The translations under genes were made by a program, and so were the position numbers. Shown piece by piece: positions 8,554 to 17,502 of a DNA stretch of 64,000 nucleotides. Under the pieces are notes generated by a model. The model worked only from the letters and a program-made list of their open reading frames with translations, searched no databases and was not told where the DNA came from. Origin of the DNA: Claveliimonas intestinigallinarum (GTDB taxonomy: Bacteria > Bacillota > Clostridia > Lachnospirales > Lachnospiraceae); contig DXED01000041.1 of assembly GCA_019115145.1 (NCBI GenBank), forward strand, positions 1-64,000. Direction: 5' to 3'. The number at the start of each line of letters is the position of its first letter. Positions within the stretch are counted from its first letter, which is position 1.

Positions 8554-9945
8554 ATGGGAAGCACAGATGAAAAGGAAGAATATACGTATGAAAATGAAGA
8601 GCGGGAAGAGCTGACAGAAGAACGTATCCTCCAGATGCTGGATGAACGAAAATTCAAGGAGCTCAAAGAAGAGCTGGAGCACATGTACCCTGTGGACCTG
8701 GTGGAGCTGATGGAGGATTTCACCCAGAAGCAGCTCGTCATGGTGTTCCGTCTCCTGGCAAAGGAGGAGGCCGCGGAGACCTTTACCGAGATGGACAGCG
8801 ACATGAGAGAGACGCTGATCGGCGGGCTGACGGACTCCGAGCTGGAGGAAGTCATGGAAGAGATGTATCTGGACGACACGGTGGACGTGCTGGAAGAAAT
8901 GCCCGCCAACGTGGTGGACCGTCTTCTCATGGCCACTGACGAGGAGACCCGCCAGCAGATCAACCAGCTCCTTCAGTACCCGGAGGACAGCGCGGGAAGC
9001 GTCATGAACGTGGACTACATCGCCCTGCGCAAGGAGATGACAGTGGCGGAGTCCATCCTCAAGATCCGCCAGGTGGGTATCAACAAGGAGACCATCTACA
9101 CCTGCTATGTGACGGAGAAGAGGAAGCTCATCGGCATGGTGGATGTAAAGGAGCTGCTGACCACCAGCGAGTCCAAGACCATTGAGGAGATCATGGACAC
9201 CAATGTGCTCTACGCCCACACTACCGACGACCAGGAGGAAGTGGCCCAGATCATCAACAAATACGGCCTCATTGCCCTCCCCATCGTGGATCACGAGATG
9301 TGCATGGTGGGTATCGTCACGGTAGACGACGCCATGGACGTCCTGCAGGAGGAGACTACAGAGGATATCAGCATCATGGCCGGTGTCAGCCCCAGCGACG
9401 ACTCCTACTTTGAGACCACCGTGCTGGAGCATGTGAAGAGCCGGCTCCCCTGGCTCCTGTTTCTGATGCTGTCCGCCACAGTGACCCAGATGATCATGAA
9501 CCACTATGAGAGCGCCCTGGCTGTCATGCCCCAGCTGGCGGGATTTATCCCCATGCTGACGGGCACGGGCGGAAACTGCGGCTCCCAGAGCTCCACCCTG
9601 GTGATCCGGGGAATTTCCGTGGGGGAGATCGAGTTTGGAGACCTTTTCCGGGTGATCTTCAAAGAGGTCAGGGTGGCTGTACTCATCAGCCTGATCCTGT
9701 CCGTGGTGAACGGCATCCGCATCATCATCATGGGACAGGGTGACGCCCTGGTAGCGCTTACCATCGGAATGACCATGGCCTGTACGATCGTGATCGCAAA
9801 GGTGGTGGGATGTACCCTTCCCCTGGTGGCGGAAAAGATCGGTCTGGATCCGGCCATCATGGCCACGCCGCTGATCTCCACACTGGTGGATATCAGCACC
9901 ATCAGCGTGTATTTTGCCATCGTCAGCGCCGTGTTTTCCCTGTGA
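8554..9945 (+). CDS. mgtE: Magnesium transporter MgtE
   Basis: 463 aa. Order: an acidic N-terminal superhelical domain (about 25-135), two CBS domains (about 150-280; MNVDYIALRKEMTV and IMDTNVLYAHTTDD), a plug helix, then five hydrophobic helices (about 290-463) including GNCGSQSSTLVIRG, which lines the pore. MgtE is a Mg2+-gated channel for Mg2+ uptake, with the cytosolic domains acting as the sensor. GAAAGGAGG precedes the ATG. I saw no M-box riboswitch in the 140-bp upstream gap. Confidence 0.96.
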   Translation: MGSTDEKEEYTYENEEREELTEERILQMLDERKFKELKEELEHMYPVDLVELMEDFTQKQLVMVFRLLAKEEAAETFTEMDSDMRETLIGGLTDSELEEVMEEMYLDDTVDVLEEMPANVVDRLLMATDEETRQQINQLLQYPEDSAGSVMNVDYIALRKEMTVAESILKIRQVGINKETIYTCYVTEKRKLIGMVDVKELLTTSESKTIEEIMDTNVLYAHTTDDQEEVAQIINKYGLIALPIVDHEMCMVGIVTVDDAMDVLQEETTEDISIMAGVSPSDDSYFETTVLEHVKSRLPWLLFLMLSATVTQMIMNHYESALAVMPQLAGFIPMLTGTGGNCGSQSSTLVIRGISVGEIEFGDLFRVIFKEVRVAVLISLILSVVNGIRIIIMGQGDALVALTIGMTMACTIVIAKVVGCTLPLVAEKIGLDPAIMATPLISTLVDISTISVYFAIVSAVFSL

Positions 9946-10011
9946 GAACAGGGGGGATACCTGACAGAAAATTAACATGGATTGTACTCCAAAAGAGACA
10001 TCTGATCGACA

Positions 10012-10040
10012 AAAGAGCCCTTGTTTGCAAGGGTTCTTTG
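10012..10040 (+). terminator. Terminator after mgtE
   Basis: Arms 10012-10023 and 10028-10039 pair over 12 bp with one G-U, around a 4-nt loop. The 3' arm is itself T-rich (TTCTTT). The pta promoter overlaps it. Confidence 0.55.
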
Positions 10041-10049
10041 TATTATAAT
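10021..10049 (+). promoter_or_regulatory. Probable promoter of pta-ackA
   Basis: TTGTTT (10021-10026), 17 bp, TATAAT (10044-10049). It lies 38 bp before the pta start and overlaps the mgtE terminator hairpin. Confidence 0.6.
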
Positions 10050-10087
10050 GAAAACAGTGAGAAAAAATGGAAAGGAGTCTTTCAGTC

Positions 10088-11083
10088 ATGGGATTTATAG
10101 ATGAGATGAAAGCAAAAGCAAAAGCAGACAAAAAAACAATCGTTCTCCCCGAGTCCGAGGACGAGCGCACCTACAAGGCCGCTGAGGCGGTCCTGAAGGA
10201 GGGCATCGCCAACGTGGTCATCGTGGGAAGCCAGGAGGAGATCGAGAAGAATAAGGGAAGCTACGATATCAGCGGCGCGCAGATCGTAGACCCGGCCACA
10301 AGCGACAAGACTGCAGGATACATCGCAAAGCTGGTGGAGCTCCGTCAGAAGAAAGGAATGACAGAGGAGCAGGCAAGGGAGATCCTCCTCACAAACTACC
10401 TGTACTACGGTGTCATGATGGTGAAGATGAAGGATGCGGACGGAATGGTGTCCGGAGCATGCCACTCCACAGCGGACACACTGCGTCCCTGCCTCCAGAT
10501 CCTGAAGACAAAGCCGGGCACAAAGCTTGTATCCGCTTTCTTTGTTATGTGTGTGCCGGACTGCGAGTACGGCGAGAATGGCGTGTTCGTATTTGCTGAC
10601 TGCGGACTGAACCAGAATCCGGCGCCCGAAGAGCTGGCAGCCATCGCGGAGTCCTCCGCTCAGTCCTTCAGGATGCTGGTGGGAGCAGAGCCCAAGGTTG
10701 CCTTCTTGAGCCACTCCTCCAAGGGAAGCGCAAAGCATGCCGATGTAGACAAAGTGGTGGAGGCTGTAAAGATCGCCAAGGAGGCCAACCCGGATCTCAT
10801 GCTGGACGGCGAGCTTCAGCTTGACGCTGCCATCGTTCCCAGCGTAGGAGAGTCCAAGGCGCCCGGAAGCCCGGTGGCGGGACATGCCAACGTGCTGGTC
10901 TTCCCGGATCTGGATGCCGGAAATATCGGATACAAGCTGGTGCAGAGACTGGCCAAGGCAGAGGCCTACGGACCCATGACACAGGGTATCGCGGCTCCTG
11001 TGAACGACCTGTCCAGAGGCTGCTCCGCAGAGGATATCGTGGGTGTGGTAGCCATCACAGCTGTGCAGGCCCAGAACCAGTAG
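10088..11083 (+). CDS. pta: Phosphate acetyltransferase
   Basis: 331 aa, the short single-domain form. It converts acetyl-CoA and phosphate to acetyl phosphate and CoA. VLPESEDERTYKAAE near the start, VSGACHSTADTLRPCLQI (about 125-142) and the C-terminal PVNDLSRGCSAEDIVGV are family signatures. I chose the ATG at 10088 over 10067 because the upstream GGAAAGGAG serves as the ribosome binding site and would otherwise be coding. ackA follows 51 bp later, giving the standard acetate-forming, ATP-yielding pair. Confidence 0.97.
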   Translation: MGFIDEMKAKAKADKKTIVLPESEDERTYKAAEAVLKEGIANVVIVGSQEEIEKNKGSYDISGAQIVDPATSDKTAGYIAKLVELRQKKGMTEEQAREILLTNYLYYGVMMVKMKDADGMVSGACHSTADTLRPCLQILKTKPGTKLVSAFFVMCVPDCEYGENGVFVFADCGLNQNPAPEELAAIAESSAQSFRMLVGAEPKVAFLSHSSKGSAKHADVDKVVEAVKIAKEANPDLMLDGELQLDAAIVPSVGESKAPGSPVAGHANVLVFPDLDAGNIGYKLVQRLAKAEAYGPMTQGIAAPVNDLSRGCSAEDIVGVVAITAVQAQNQ

Positions 11084-11134
11084 AGCGGACAATCTGAGAG
11101 AAAGTATACGAAAAATTCCGGAGGAGAAAAGAAG

Positions 11135-12340
11135 ATGAATGTATTAGTAGTAAACTGTGGAAGTTCTTCCCTGAAATTCCAGCTGATCAATTACGATAAC
11201 AGAGAGGTCATGGCAAAGGGTATCTGCGAGCGCATCGGCATTGACGGGCGCCTTGTGTATGAGCCGGAGGGCGGAGAGAAGGAAGTGACCGAGGCGGCTA
11301 TGCCGGATCACACAACAGCCATCCAGATGGTGCTGGACGCCCTTGTGAACGAGAAGACAGGCGTCATCAAATCCCTGGAGGAGATCGACGCCATCGGACA
11401 CCGGGTACTCCACGGCGGCATGAAGATCACCAACTCTGTCATCATCGACGACGAGGTTATCAAGGTCATCGAGGACTGCGCGGACTTGGGACCGCTCCAC
11501 AATCCCGCCAACCTGATGGGGATCAACGCCTGCATGAAGCTGATGCCGGGCGTTCCCAATGTGGCTGTCTTTGACACCGCCTTCCATCAGACCATGCCTC
11601 CGAAGGCTTATATGTACGGAATTCCGAAGGAATACTATGAGAAGTATGCCATCCGCAAGTACGGCTTCCACGGCACATCACACAAATACGTGTCTGCCCG
11701 GACAGCCGCCTTCCTCGGCAAGGACATGAAGGATCTGAAGATCATTGTGTGCCATATGGGCAACGGCGCTTCCCTGTCCGCTGTGAAGGACGGGAAATGT
11801 GTGGACACTTCCATGGGACTGACACCTCTCGAGGGCGTGATCATGGGTACCAGGTCCGGTGACATTGATCCGGCCTTTGTAGAGTACCTGTGCAACAAAG
11901 AGAACCTGTCTGTGTCTGAAGTGCTCAATATTCTCAACAAGAAGTCCGGTATGCTGGGAATGACAGGCATCTCCAGCGACTACCGCGATGTGTCCGCCGC
12001 CGCTGAAGCGGGCAACCAGGACGCCATCAACTGCCTGGAGGCCTACGCCTACCGCATCATCAAGTACATCGGCTCCTACATCGCAGCCATGGGCGGCGTG
12101 GACGTGATCACCTTCACGGCAGGTCTCGGCGAGAACGCCATCCCGCTGAGAAAGACAATCTGCGAGGCCTTTAATTTCATGGGACTCGTGTTTGATGATG
12201 AGGCAAACAACAGCCGCGGCAAAGAGGTGATCATCACAAAGCCGGAGTCCAAGATCACAGCCTGCGTCATTCCGACCAACGAGGAGATCGCAATCTGTGA
12301 AGAAACCGTAGAACTGGTAAAGAAAAACCTTGACAAATAA
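11135..12340 (+). CDS. ackA: Acetate kinase
   Basis: 401 aa, normal length. It converts acetyl phosphate and ADP to acetate and ATP. Signatures: MNVLVVNCGSSSLKFQL at the start (ATPase-like fold), AVFDTAFHQTMP, YGFHGTSHKYVS with the catalytic His, and FTAGLGENA near the C-terminus. CCGGAGGAG precedes the ATG. Follows pta and is only 44 bp before the DUF177 gene. Confidence 0.98.
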   Translation: MNVLVVNCGSSSLKFQLINYDNREVMAKGICERIGIDGRLVYEPEGGEKEVTEAAMPDHTTAIQMVLDALVNEKTGVIKSLEEIDAIGHRVLHGGMKITNSVIIDDEVIKVIEDCADLGPLHNPANLMGINACMKLMPGVPNVAVFDTAFHQTMPPKAYMYGIPKEYYEKYAIRKYGFHGTSHKYVSARTAAFLGKDMKDLKIIVCHMGNGASLSAVKDGKCVDTSMGLTPLEGVIMGTRSGDIDPAFVEYLCNKENLSVSEVLNILNKKSGMLGMTGISSDYRDVSAAAEAGNQDAINCLEAYAYRIIKYIGSYIAAMGGVDVITFTAGLGENAIPLRKTICEAFNFMGLVFDDEANNSRGKEVIITKPESKITACVIPTNEEIAICEETVELVKKNLDK

Positions 12341-12384
12341 TGGTTGAAAAGATATACTTTATAAAGTGTGGTTAGGAGAGCGTT

Positions 12385-12912
12385 ATGCTGATTGAACTGA
12401 CAAAGGTTTTAGAGCAGGATGACAAGGTCATCCGGCAGGAAGCACACCTTGAGATGCAGGACATGAGAGTGTCCGGCAGGAAATACCGGCTCGAGGAGCT
12501 GGAGACACCTGTGTTTGAGATCACCAATCTCGGAAAGAAGCAGGTGCAGGTGAAGGGCAGTGCCAAGATAAAGACCGTCGTCCCGTGCGACAGATGCCTG
12601 GGGGATGTGGAGCAGATCTTTGATCTCGCCTTTGAGCGGGAGGTAGATATGAAGCTCGACGAGGAAGGGCGCAGACAGTCCGACGAGGAGTACAGCTTCA
12701 TGGACGGAACCTGTCTCGACACGGATGTGCTGATACGCAACGAGCTCCTGGTCAACTGGCCAATTCGGGTGCTGTGCAGGGAAGACTGCAAAGGTCTGTG
12801 CAGCATTTGTGGTGCTAATCTCAATCATGGTGAATGTGGCTGTGACAGAGAGGTATTAGACCCGAGGATGGCAGCCTTTCAAGATATATTCAGCAAGTTT
12901 AAGGAGGTGTAA
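12385..12912 (+). CDS. DUF177 (YceD-like) protein
   Basis: 175 aa. It carries the family's conserved cysteines: VPCDRCLGD (about 67-75) and a C-terminal CREDCKGLCSICGANLNHGECGC cluster, likely metal-binding. DUF177 proteins are almost always encoded directly before rpmF, as here (3-bp spacing). The plant and bacterial homologues have been linked to 23S rRNA accumulation. A role in large-subunit assembly is inferred, not shown. Confidence 0.9.
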   Translation: MLIELTKVLEQDDKVIRQEAHLEMQDMRVSGRKYRLEELETPVFEITNLGKKQVQVKGSAKIKTVVPCDRCLGDVEQIFDLAFEREVDMKLDEEGRRQSDEEYSFMDGTCLDTDVLIRNELLVNWPIRVLCREDCKGLCSICGANLNHGECGCDREVLDPRMAAFQDIFSKFKEV

Positions 12913-12915
12913 AGT

Positions 12916-13095
12916 ATGTCCATCTGTCCAAAGAATAAAACATCAAAAGCCAGAAGAGATAAAAGAAGAGCTAACTGGAAAATGAGCGCACCGAACCTGG
13001 TAAGATGCAGCAAGTGCGGCGAGCTGATGATGCCCCACAGAGTATGCAAGGCATGCGGTTCCTACAACAAGAGGGAGATCATCGCTCAGGACTAA
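12916..13095 (+). CDS. rpmF: 50S ribosomal protein L32
   Basis: 59 aa, a short gene that is easily missed. It starts MSICPKNKTSKARRDKRRAN and has two CxxC pairs (CSKCG about 31-35, CKACG about 44-48), the zinc-binding C+ form of L32. AAGGAGGTG overlaps the end of the DUF177 gene and gives an ideal ribosome binding site. A clear terminator follows at 13114-13147. In many Firmicutes plsX follows rpmF directly; here plsX is 5.4 kb away. Confidence 0.97.
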   Translation: MSICPKNKTSKARRDKRRANWKMSAPNLVRCSKCGELMMPHRVCKACGSYNKREIIAQD

Positions 13096-13113
13096 TTACA
13101 GCTTAGTGAAATG

Positions 13114-13147
13114 AAGGAGATCAGTAATGGTCTCCTTTATTTTTTTG
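13114..13147 (+). terminator. Terminator after rpmF
   Basis: Arms AAGGAGA (13114-13120) and TCTCCTT (13131-13137) are followed by TTATTTTTTTT. Good stem and U-tract; it closes the pta-ackA-DUF177-rpmF run. Confidence 0.75.
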
Positions 13148-13157
13148 CGTTTGTGAC

Positions 13158-13244
13158 TGAAAATGATTGACAATGACCGATATTGAGCGTATTATAGGGG
13201 TAAAGATGAATGAAAATGATTGAAACGTGATTGAAAATGACTGA
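13158..13244 (+). promoter_or_regulatory. fru promoter with four operator-like repeats
   Basis: The promoter is TTGACA (13167-13172), 17 bp, TATTAT (13190-13195). The 13-bp motif TGAAAATGATTGA occurs at 13158-13170 and 13211-13223. Close variants lie at 13232-13244 (one change) and 13168-13180 (two changes). Two copies overlap or abut the -35 and two lie downstream of the -10, a layout that fits repression by a DeoR-type regulator. The adjacent fruR product is the obvious candidate; the fructose 1-phosphate effector is inferred from the family. Confidence 0.7.
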
Positions 13245-13265
13245 GACGGAGAGGAAGGAGCACAT

Positions 13266-14012
13266 ATGCTGGCAGAAGAGAGAATGAACGAGATACTGGC
13301 CATCGTGGGCGACAGGGGGACTGTGACCGTGCAGGAGCTGACCCGGATCCTTGACACCTCCGAGTCCACCATACGCCGGGATCTGACGGAGCTTCACAGG
13401 CGGGGCAGCCTGGTGAAGGTCCACGGGGGAGCGGCCGCTGTGGGACTTAAGAGTATGACCAAGGATCCCTCCCTGAGCCTTCGGCAGGAGCTGCACAGGG
13501 AGGAGAAGGAGAAGATCGCCGCCAGGGCTGCCCGGCTGGTGGAACCGGGAGATTTCATCTATGTGGACGCAGGAACCACCACGGAGCTCTTCGCGGGGAG
13601 GATCAGGGGCAGGGACGTAGTCTGCGTCACCAACGCCATCAGCCATGCCAGAGAGCTGATGAAGCAGGGGGCCCGGGTCTTCCTTCTCGGAGGGGAGCTG
13701 AAGGCGGTGACAGAGGCCATCGTGGGAGCCGAGGCCGTGGAGTGCCTGAAAAAGTATAATTTTACAAAAGGATTTTTCGGAGCAAACGGGGTCGACCGGG
13801 AGAGAGGGCTGACCACTCCGGACCTGACAGAGGCCCTGGTGAAGGCGGAGGCCTTCCGCAGGTGCAAAGAGCGCTATGTGCTGGCGGACAGCTCCAAGCT
13901 GGGACAGATATCCGGCGTCACCTTCGGGGAGGCGGATGAGGGGATCATCCTGACGGCCAGCGCCGCGGGAACTGAGTTTGAAGGCAGAGAAAATATCATG
14001 GAGGTGGAATAG
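13266..14012 (+). CDS. fruR: DeoR-family transcriptional regulator of the fructose operon
   Basis: 248 aa. The N-terminal DeoR helix-turn-helix (about 3-57) includes VTVQELTRILDTSESTIRRDLTELHRRG split over helices 2-3, followed by KVHGGA. The C-terminal sugar-phosphate sensor domain (about 75-235) has the YVDAGTTTELFA and GANGVDRERGLTTPDL elements. First gene of fruR-fruK-fruA and just downstream of repeated operator-like motifs, so autoregulated control of the operon is likely. GGAAGGAG precedes the ATG. Confidence 0.93.
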   Translation: MLAEERMNEILAIVGDRGTVTVQELTRILDTSESTIRRDLTELHRRGSLVKVHGGAAAVGLKSMTKDPSLSLRQELHREEKEKIAARAARLVEPGDFIYVDAGTTTELFAGRIRGRDVVCVTNAISHARELMKQGARVFLLGGELKAVTEAIVGAEAVECLKKYNFTKGFFGANGVDRERGLTTPDLTEALVKAEAFRRCKERYVLADSSKLGQISGVTFGEADEGIILTASAAGTEFEGRENIMEVE

Positions 14013-14015
14013 ACA

Positions 14016-14936
14016 ATGATCTACACAGTCACATTTAACCCGTCCCTGGACTATGTGATCTCCCTGGATAAACTTGAGAAGGGGCAGATCAACAGGACCA
14101 GGCAGGAGCATATTTACCCGGGAGGAAAGGGCATCAACGTGTCCGTCATCCTCTCCAATCTGGGGTACAGCAGCGTTGCCCTTGGCTTTGAGGCGGGATT
14201 TACCGGGAAGACGCTGCGGGAGATGCTGGATCAGTTCGGATGCCAGACAGATTTCATCCACCTGGATGAGGGGATGACAAGGATCAATGTAAAGATCAAC
14301 GCTGGGGAGGAGACAGAGATCAACGGCCAGGGCCCCGCCATCCCGGAGAGGGCGGTGGAGGAGCTCTACGGAAAGCTGGACGCGCTGCAGGCGGGGGACT
14401 ACCTCGTGCTGGCGGGCAGTATTCCGGACTGCCTCCCATCAGACATGTATGAGCGCATACTGGAGCGCCTGGAGGGAAGGGGCATCCACTACATCGTGGA
14501 CGCCACAAAGGACCTGCTCCTGAATGTGCTGAAGTACCACCCCTTCCTGATCAAGCCGAACCAGCACGAGCTGGGCGACATGTTCGGAAGGACACTGACC
14601 ACGGAGGAGGAGATCATCGCCCACGCCAGACTCCTCCAGGAGATGGGAGCCCGCCATGTGCTGGTGTCCATGGCGGGGGACGGAGCCATCCTGGTGCCCG
14701 AGGACGGGGAGGTGATCCGGGAGCGGCCGCCAAAGGGAGAGGTGAAAAACTCTGTGGGGGCCGGGGACTCCATGGTGGCCGGTTTCCTGGCCGGATATCT
14801 GGGCACGGGAAGCTGCGAAAAGGCCTTCCGCCTGGGCCAGGCGGCCGGCAGCGCGACAGCCTTTGACTACTGGCTGGCGGACAGAGCCAGCATCGTATCC
14901 CTTTTGGGAGAACCAGCGGACAGCTATGGACTGTAG
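14016..14936 (+). CDS. fruK: 1-phosphofructokinase
   Basis: 306 aa, PfkB/ribokinase superfamily. It phosphorylates fructose 1-phosphate to fructose 1,6-bisphosphate. Seen: MIYTVTFNPSLDYV start, GGKGINVSVILSNLG (about 38-52) and the anion-hole and catalytic-base motif VGAGDSMVAGF (about 246-256). Only 3 bp separate it from fruR, and it runs into fruA. The partner PTS makes the fructose 1-phosphate substrate. Tagatose-6-phosphate kinase is a related alternative, but the PTS neighbour favours FruK. Confidence 0.95.
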   Translation: MIYTVTFNPSLDYVISLDKLEKGQINRTRQEHIYPGGKGINVSVILSNLGYSSVALGFEAGFTGKTLREMLDQFGCQTDFIHLDEGMTRINVKINAGEETEINGQGPAIPERAVEELYGKLDALQAGDYLVLAGSIPDCLPSDMYERILERLEGRGIHYIVDATKDLLLNVLKYHPFLIKPNQHELGDMFGRTLTTEEEIIAHARLLQEMGARHVLVSMAGDGAILVPEDGEVIRERPPKGEVKNSVGAGDSMVAGFLAGYLGTGSCEKAFRLGQAAGSATAFDYWLADRASIVSLLGEPADSYGL

Positions 14937-14951
14937 AGGAGTGTGGAAAAG

Positions 14952-16883
14952 ATGAAGATTACAGATTTACTGAAAAAAGAGAGCATAGAGCTGAACGGAA
15001 ACGTGCAGACAAAGGAGGAGGCCATCAACCAGATGGTGTCCCTCATGGTAAAGGGTGGAAATATCCAGGACGTGGAGACCTACCGGAAGGGCGTTTTTGC
15101 CAGAGAGAAGGAGGGCACCACAGGCATCGGCGAGGGGATTGCCATTCCCCACGCGAAATCGGACGCGGTGAAAGCCCCCGGCCTGGCCGCCATGGTAGTA
15201 CCGCAGGGCGTGGACTATGAGGCGCTGGACGATGAGCCGGTACACCTGATCTTTCTCATAGCCGCCCCCAACACAAAGGACAACGTGCATCTGGACGTGC
15301 TCAGCAGGCTGTCTACCCTCCTCATGGACGACAGCTTCCGAGAAAATCTTTTAAAGGCGGAGACGCCGGAGGAATTCCTGGGCTATGTGGACCAGGCGGA
15401 GAAGGAAAAGTTTGCCGAGGAGGAGAGAAAGGCGAAGGAAGAGGAGGAGACGGCAAGGACCACCGGCTTCCAGATCCTGGCCGTCACCGCCTGTCCCACA
15501 GGCATCGCCCACACCTACATGGCGGCGGAGAGCCTGGAGAAGAAGGCGAAAGAGATGGGCTGCACCATCAAGGTGGAGACCAACGGCTCCGGCGGTGACA
15601 AGAATGTGCTGACAGCGGAGGAGATCGCTGCCTGCCAGTGCATCATCGTGGCTGCGGACAAGGAGGTGCGGATGGCCCGCTTTGACGGGAAGCCGGTCCT
15701 TGTGACCAAGGTGGCGGACGGTATCAACAAGCCGGAGGAGCTGATCACCAGGGCACTCAGCGGATCCGTCCCCGTGTACCACAGCAAGGGAGGAGAGGAG
15801 GAGACCTCCTCTGTAGAGGGCGAGAGCCTGGGAAGAAAAATTTATAAAAGCCTGATGAACGGCGTTTCCCACATGCTGCCCTTTGTCATCGGCGGAGGCA
15901 TCCTTATTGCCCTCTCCTACCTGGTGGACGGGGCGAACGCCGGTACGGCGGACTTCGGAAACGGCACCCCGCTGGCCCATTTTCTGAACCTGGCGGGCAA
16001 CACCTCCTTCAGCATGATGTTCCCCATCCTGGCCGGGTTTATCGCCATGGCGGTGGGAGACAGACCGGCTCTGATGCCGGGTATCGTGGCAGGTCTTCTT
16101 GCAAAGGCCGGAACCTCTGTCTTCCTTCCGGAAGACCAGTGGATCGCCTCCGGATTTTTCGGGGCCCTGGCAGGCGGCTTCATTGCCGGCTACCTGATGG
16201 TCCTGATCAAAAAGCTGCTGGAGAAGCTGCCCAAACCCCTGGAGGGGACGAAGCCGGTTCTTCTCTATCCGTTCCTGGGGCTTCTCGGCATCAGCGCCAT
16301 CATGATCTTCCTCATCAACCCGCCTCTTGGAGCCTTCAACACCTGGCTCAACAACAGCCTGGCGGGGATGGGAGAGTCCAGCAAGATCCTGCTGGGGATT
16401 GTGCTGGGCGGCATGATGTCCATCGACTTTGGCGGCCCCTTCAACAAGGCGGCCTACGTGTTCGGGACAGCCTCCATCGCGTCAGGACAGTTTGACATCA
16501 TGGCGGCTGTCATGATCGGCGGCATGACCCCGCCTATCGGCATCGCCCTGGCAACCACCTTTTTCAAGAACCGGTTTACAAAGAGTGAGCGGCAGACAAC
16601 CGTCACCAATTACATCATGGGACTGTCCTTTATCACAGAGGGGGCTATCCCCTTCGCCGCGTCAGATCCCTTAAGGATCATCCCTCCCTGCGTGGTGGGC
16701 TCAGCGGTGGCGGGAGCTCTGTCCATGGCCTTTGGCTGCGGATCAAGGGCGCCCCACGGAGGACTCTTTGTCATCGGTATCATCGAGAACGCGCCCATGT
16801 TCCTGGTGGCTCTGGTGGCCGGAGCCGTCGTCACCATGATCGGCATCGTGCTTCTGAAGAGGCCGCTGAAGGAGGAGGCGTAG
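14952..16883 (+). CDS. fruA: Fructose-specific PTS enzyme IIABC
   Basis: 643 aa. Domain order is IIA-IIB-IIC. IIA (about 1-150) carries the phospho-His in GIAIPHAKS. IIB (about 172-270) carries the phospho-Cys in AVTACPTGIAHTYMAAE. The membrane IIC part (about 295-640) has repeated hydrophobic helices. It imports fructose and delivers fructose 1-phosphate to FruK. A GTG at 14943 is in frame, but the ATG at 14952 gives GAGGAG a 10-nt spacing. Last gene of the operon. Confidence 0.95.
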   Translation: MKITDLLKKESIELNGNVQTKEEAINQMVSLMVKGGNIQDVETYRKGVFAREKEGTTGIGEGIAIPHAKSDAVKAPGLAAMVVPQGVDYEALDDEPVHLIFLIAAPNTKDNVHLDVLSRLSTLLMDDSFRENLLKAETPEEFLGYVDQAEKEKFAEEERKAKEEEETARTTGFQILAVTACPTGIAHTYMAAESLEKKAKEMGCTIKVETNGSGGDKNVLTAEEIAACQCIIVAADKEVRMARFDGKPVLVTKVADGINKPEELITRALSGSVPVYHSKGGEEETSSVEGESLGRKIYKSLMNGVSHMLPFVIGGGILIALSYLVDGANAGTADFGNGTPLAHFLNLAGNTSFSMMFPILAGFIAMAVGDRPALMPGIVAGLLAKAGTSVFLPEDQWIASGFFGALAGGFIAGYLMVLIKKLLEKLPKPLEGTKPVLLYPFLGLLGISAIMIFLINPPLGAFNTWLNNSLAGMGESSKILLGIVLGGMMSIDFGGPFNKAAYVFGTASIASGQFDIMAAVMIGGMTPPIGIALATTFFKNRFTKSERQTTVTNYIMGLSFITEGAIPFAASDPLRIIPPCVVGSAVAGALSMAFGCGSRAPHGGLFVIGIIENAPMFLVALVAGAVVTMIGIVLLKRPLKEEA

Positions 16884-17010
16884 CCGCGTTGCAGGAAAAC
16901 ACTTCATGCTTATAGTGAAGATCATCAAGCAGTACAATTCCAGCCCGGTTGGAAATTATCTGGACTAAGTGAAAACCTCTTTCTTTTTTGCGAGTTAAAC
17001 TGCTAAATTG

Positions 17011-17039
17011 TTTGAAATTCCGCGAAAGTAGTGTATAAT
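17011..17039 (+). promoter_or_regulatory. Probable promoter of the 77-aa protein gene
   Basis: TTTGAA (17011-17016), 17 bp, TATAAT (17034-17039), 63 bp before the start. The 217-bp gap after fruA otherwise holds only weak inverted repeats and a T-rich stretch near 16981-16989. I cannot call a terminator there. Confidence 0.55.
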
Positions 17040-17101
17040 AAAATCAGAATATGTGAAAATTCTAACCAACAGCAAAAGCAAGAAAGAAAGAGGGTTCCAT
17101 C

Positions 17102-17335
17102 ATGGGAAGATATTATCGGTTAACAAAAAAGATCTCGGACGAGATGGCGCAGGAAATCCTGAAAGAGCTGCAGGAGCTTGAGAATGTAAAAAGCGTAGGC
17201 TTTTCAGAGGACCTGTCATTGCTGAAGGTTGAGACAAAGAACGGTCTGTTCCCTGAAGTTATGAACCGGGCAGTCAACATCTGCCGGCGCATAGGAGGAG
17301 GCTGTGACCTGAGCTTTGCCGGATTTGTCTGCTAG
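17102..17335 (+). CDS. Small conserved-looking protein, possible HMA-like fold
   Basis: 77 aa, not confidently recognised. MGRYYRLTKKISDEMAQEILKELQELENVKSVGFSED has the beta-alpha-beta spacing of a ferredoxin-like heavy-metal-associated domain, but it lacks the CxxC metal site; its cysteines (ICRRIGGGC and the terminal C) are at the end. It has its own promoter and terminator, so it is probably a real monocistronic gene. A regulatory or ligand-binding role would be a guess. Confidence 0.7.
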   Translation: MGRYYRLTKKISDEMAQEILKELQELENVKSVGFSEDLSLLKVETKNGLFPEVMNRAVNICRRIGGGCDLSFAGFVC

Positions 17336-17385
17336 GGAGCCTGAAGGATCGATTTGCAAAGTGAAAACGGTTGAAACCGAAATAG

Positions 17386-17412
17386 GATTGCGCCTGGTGC
17401 GCAATCTCTTTT
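17386..17412 (+). terminator. Terminator after the 77-aa protein gene
   Basis: Perfect 8-bp arms GATTGCGC and GCGCAATC (17386-17406) with a 5-nt loop, followed by TCTCTTTT. Confidence 0.7.
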
Positions 17413-17502
17413 ATAACCAAAATGTTATAGTATGAAGTATACAGATAACAATTTGGGTGGTTCCGCTTCGCGGAAAATACAGACAAGGCGGGAGGACAGG
17501 AT

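Noticed and set aside
10106..10128. Short AAAGCA repeats at the start of pta
   Set aside because: They simply encode a KAKAKADK stretch in the N-terminal helix and do not look like a phase-variable tract.
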